Assembly: GCA_963383645.1 (NCBI GenBank)
Contig: OY726566.1
Span: 91,758,029-91,822,028 of the forward strand
Direction: 5' to 3'
DNA: 64,000 nt
Origin: Muscardinus avellanarius
Lineage: Eukaryota; Chordata; Mammalia; Rodentia; Gliridae
The notes under the pieces are model-generated. The model saw only the letters and a list, made by a program, of their open reading frames with translations, ran no database searches and was not told where the DNA came from. A program made the translations under genes and the position numbers. Shown here piece after piece: positions 1 through 64,000 of the stretch (the stretch's first letter is position 1; the number at the start of each line of letters is the position of its first letter).

Positions 1-1015
1 ACCTGTGTCTGGTTCTACCCACTCAGGTTCCTCCCCACCCCGTCCCGGGCTTTGCATCAGCTAGACCCTCAGTTATTCAGTTTGTAAAAAATATAAGCTT
101 GTACTCCTTTCTCCGCTCTTCCTTGTACATGTTCTCAAGCCACCTCTTGGGATGTGCTCTGTGTAGCCAATTAAGTACACACTTAAGAGCAGGTAGCCTG
201 TCTCTCTTAATAAATGTTGCCCAGCTGCAGGATCACCTGGCACCTGCCCGCCTTCACCCTCCCCTCTGCCTGGGCTGATTCTTCCCAGCGATTGGCTGAA
301 ACTCCTGCCGACATTTGTGAGGTATGGTGAAATGAGGACTGAGGGCAAAGAGGTCCTACTGTGTGCTGGCGCCATGTATCTATCTAGTTATAATCCAGAA
401 CCGTCCTGTGAAGTTGGTCGTTTTTTTTTTTTTTTTTTCAATCCCTGTTTTGCTGCTGAGGACACCAAGGATCGTGGCAGGTGGGTGGTGGCTCCCCAAA
501 CACACGGGCTGGCAGAACGGGGCCTTTGGGGCTTCTACCTCACAACCAAGCCTCTTTTCCCTCTGCTGAGGAGCCTTAGATAGACCTGGGCCTGCTCCTT
601 TGCTCCACTGCAAAATGATGGTGTGACCTTTACCAGTCGTTTAGCCTCATGCATCTGACTTATAATTTACTAATCTGCATAATAGGGGGAAATAATAATT
701 ATTTAATTCACTGGATTGTTATGAACATGATGTGAGCTAATGAGTGCCACAAAGCAGGAAGCATCTTACAGGAGACAAGAAACTCGTGAAGGTTAGAGCT
801 GCTTTTCTTGCCTGGGGATAAAGGTCCTGCTTACTCAGAGTCACCCACTGGAACCAGACACCTGTGTCAGAGTCTGCCTCTTCTCCCTGGTGGTCAGCCT
901 GCCTGACTCCTCCCAAGCCTGCCAATGGGGTCCACTGCCTTCCAGCCATGCCACTACCATGACCACAGCTGCTCAGGATCCCTTCGCCTCCCCTGGACAT
1001 CTGAAGGGATCTTAC
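1..1015 (-). other. PLXNA4 intron after w18 (partial)
   Basis: Starts with donor GTAAGATCC at 1015 and continues out of the window. It holds a T run at 421-439 and a MIR remnant at 605-755. The rest shows no gene or recognisable repeat. Confidence 0.85.
605..755 (+). repeat. MIR fragment
   Basis: The order of features matches MIR: a gtgtgacctt stretch, a tctgcataatagggg stretch related to the MIR 'tctgtaaaatgggg' core, then an AT-rich atgagc/taatgag section. Diverged. Confidence 0.5.
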
Positions 1016-63143
<62,128 letters not shown>

Positions 63144-64000
63144 CTGGGGACAGAGGGCATAGCTCAGGTTGGGCTGCAATGGCAAAGGGGCAGGGACCTT
63201 TCCAGACATCGCTCAGATGTTCACCCATTCCACAGACACATCCCAATGGCCATCTGTGTCCACCCTGGCACTGTGGGTAAGGACGGGGGTTGAGAAATCC
63301 CAGGTCTTGGGGTCACTGTCTTGAGGCCACTTCTCATGGGGCTGGCCCTGGCTTCAGCAGGTTCAAGACCTCCCTGTGCTCTCCATCCTCTGACACACCT
63401 GTGTTGACCCCCAGAACTCCTCCTCCCAGCAGTATGACCCTGCTGCCTGGATGTCCTATCCCACTGGGGACTAATGGCCTCTTTGCCAGACAAGTTCCAG
63501 GCAGCCATACATTGAGTCAGAGGAACTGCACAAGGTACAAAGCCCCACTGTGGCTCTGATTCTGGAACATGAATCTGACCACAGTTGGAGGGCCAGGAGT
63601 CTGAATTTGGGAATCTCTGGAATAGGCTCCAGTGACCTTTCTCATCCAGAGCCTCTGACTGGGCTCTGGAGATTACCTGGCCCCAAGGAAATGCCCCCTA
63701 GAGCAGATACACACTGAGCTGTTCCTGGATGCTAGCAACAGATATGCTCATCCCCAGAGTGACATGGGGCCCAGAGGACTTTCAGAAGTAGGGGGGAATG
63801 CCTGGCGTGGTGGCGCACGCTTGTAATCCTCGTGCTTGGGAGGCAGAGACAGGAGGATAATGCAGGTTTGAAGCCAGCAGTGCTGGTTTAAGAGACCCTG
63901 TTTTCAAATAAAAATATATAAAAAAATAGGTCTGGGAGTGTAGCCTGAAGGTAGATGGGCTTCCAGGAACCCCAGTACCAACCAACCAACCAACAAACAA
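63144..64000 (-). other. PLXNA4 intron before w1 (partial)
   Basis: Intron upstream of w1 that continues out of the window. Unique up to 63799, then a SINE to the window edge. Confidence 0.85.
63800..64000 (+). mobile_element. Composite SINE, variant right end
   Basis: gcctggcgtggtggcgcacg, gaagccagcagtgctggttt, aggtctgggagtgtagcctg and gggcttccaggaaccccagt, then a CCAA/CAAA tail at the window edge. Same variant as 12074-12298. Confidence 0.9.

Overview
The window is mammalian nuclear DNA containing 18 consecutive coding exons of one gene on the minus strand. The gene is plexin-A4 (PLXNA4), a single-pass semaphorin co-receptor. I identify it from the spliced protein, whose sequence agrees with plexin-A4 as I remember it rather than with plexin-A1, -A2 or -A3. 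I number the exons w1 to w18 in transcript order, from 63143 down to 1016. They add up to 2767 coding bases (922 codons plus one base). Every junction has AG acceptor and GT donor dinucleotides, all phases join, and there is no stop or frameshift. Neither end of the gene is present: the Sema domain and first PSI/IPT modules lie beyond 64000, and the C-terminal half of the GAP domain lies before 1.

The repeats suggest a rodent, most likely of the squirrel-related (sciuromorph) group. The commonest interspersed repeat is a composite SINE with a 7SL/B1-like left part, an A-rich linker and a tRNA-like right part with a recognisable B box. The L1 3' end at 38279-38517 also resembles squirrel L1 tails from memory. 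The species cannot be fixed from sequence alone. Old eutherian repeats (MIR, MLT2, MaLR, Tigger1, MER2, MER5A, a hAT-Charlie element) are present in a diverged state.

Layout from high to low coordinates, which is the transcript direction. Exons w1-w2 (63143-54812) encode an IPT-like module. Exon w3 (54400-54210) encodes a PSI module with eight cysteines. Exons w4-w10 (50494-32451) encode the IPT repeats. Exon w11 (31584-31350) encodes the membrane-proximal piece, the transmembrane helix and the start of the juxtamembrane helix. Exons w12-w15 (28409-15786) encode the N-terminal half of the split Ras/Rap-GAP domain, and w15-w18 (15932-1016) run into the Rho-GTPase-binding insert. The introns range from about 0.4 to 9.0 kb and hold nested SINEs, an L1, LTR fragments, DNA-transposon fossils, microsatellites and a few unique stretches that may be conserved non-coding elements.

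I found no second gene, no RNA gene and no CRISPR or bacterial-type system. The other long open frames are chance frames in introns or run-ons through exons. I do not think the window holds an undescribed system. The better leads are a TTTC microsatellite just upstream of the w14 acceptor, a SINE subfamily whose right end has lost its B box, an L1 insertion inside a SINE with clear target-site duplications, and candidate regulatory elements in introns.
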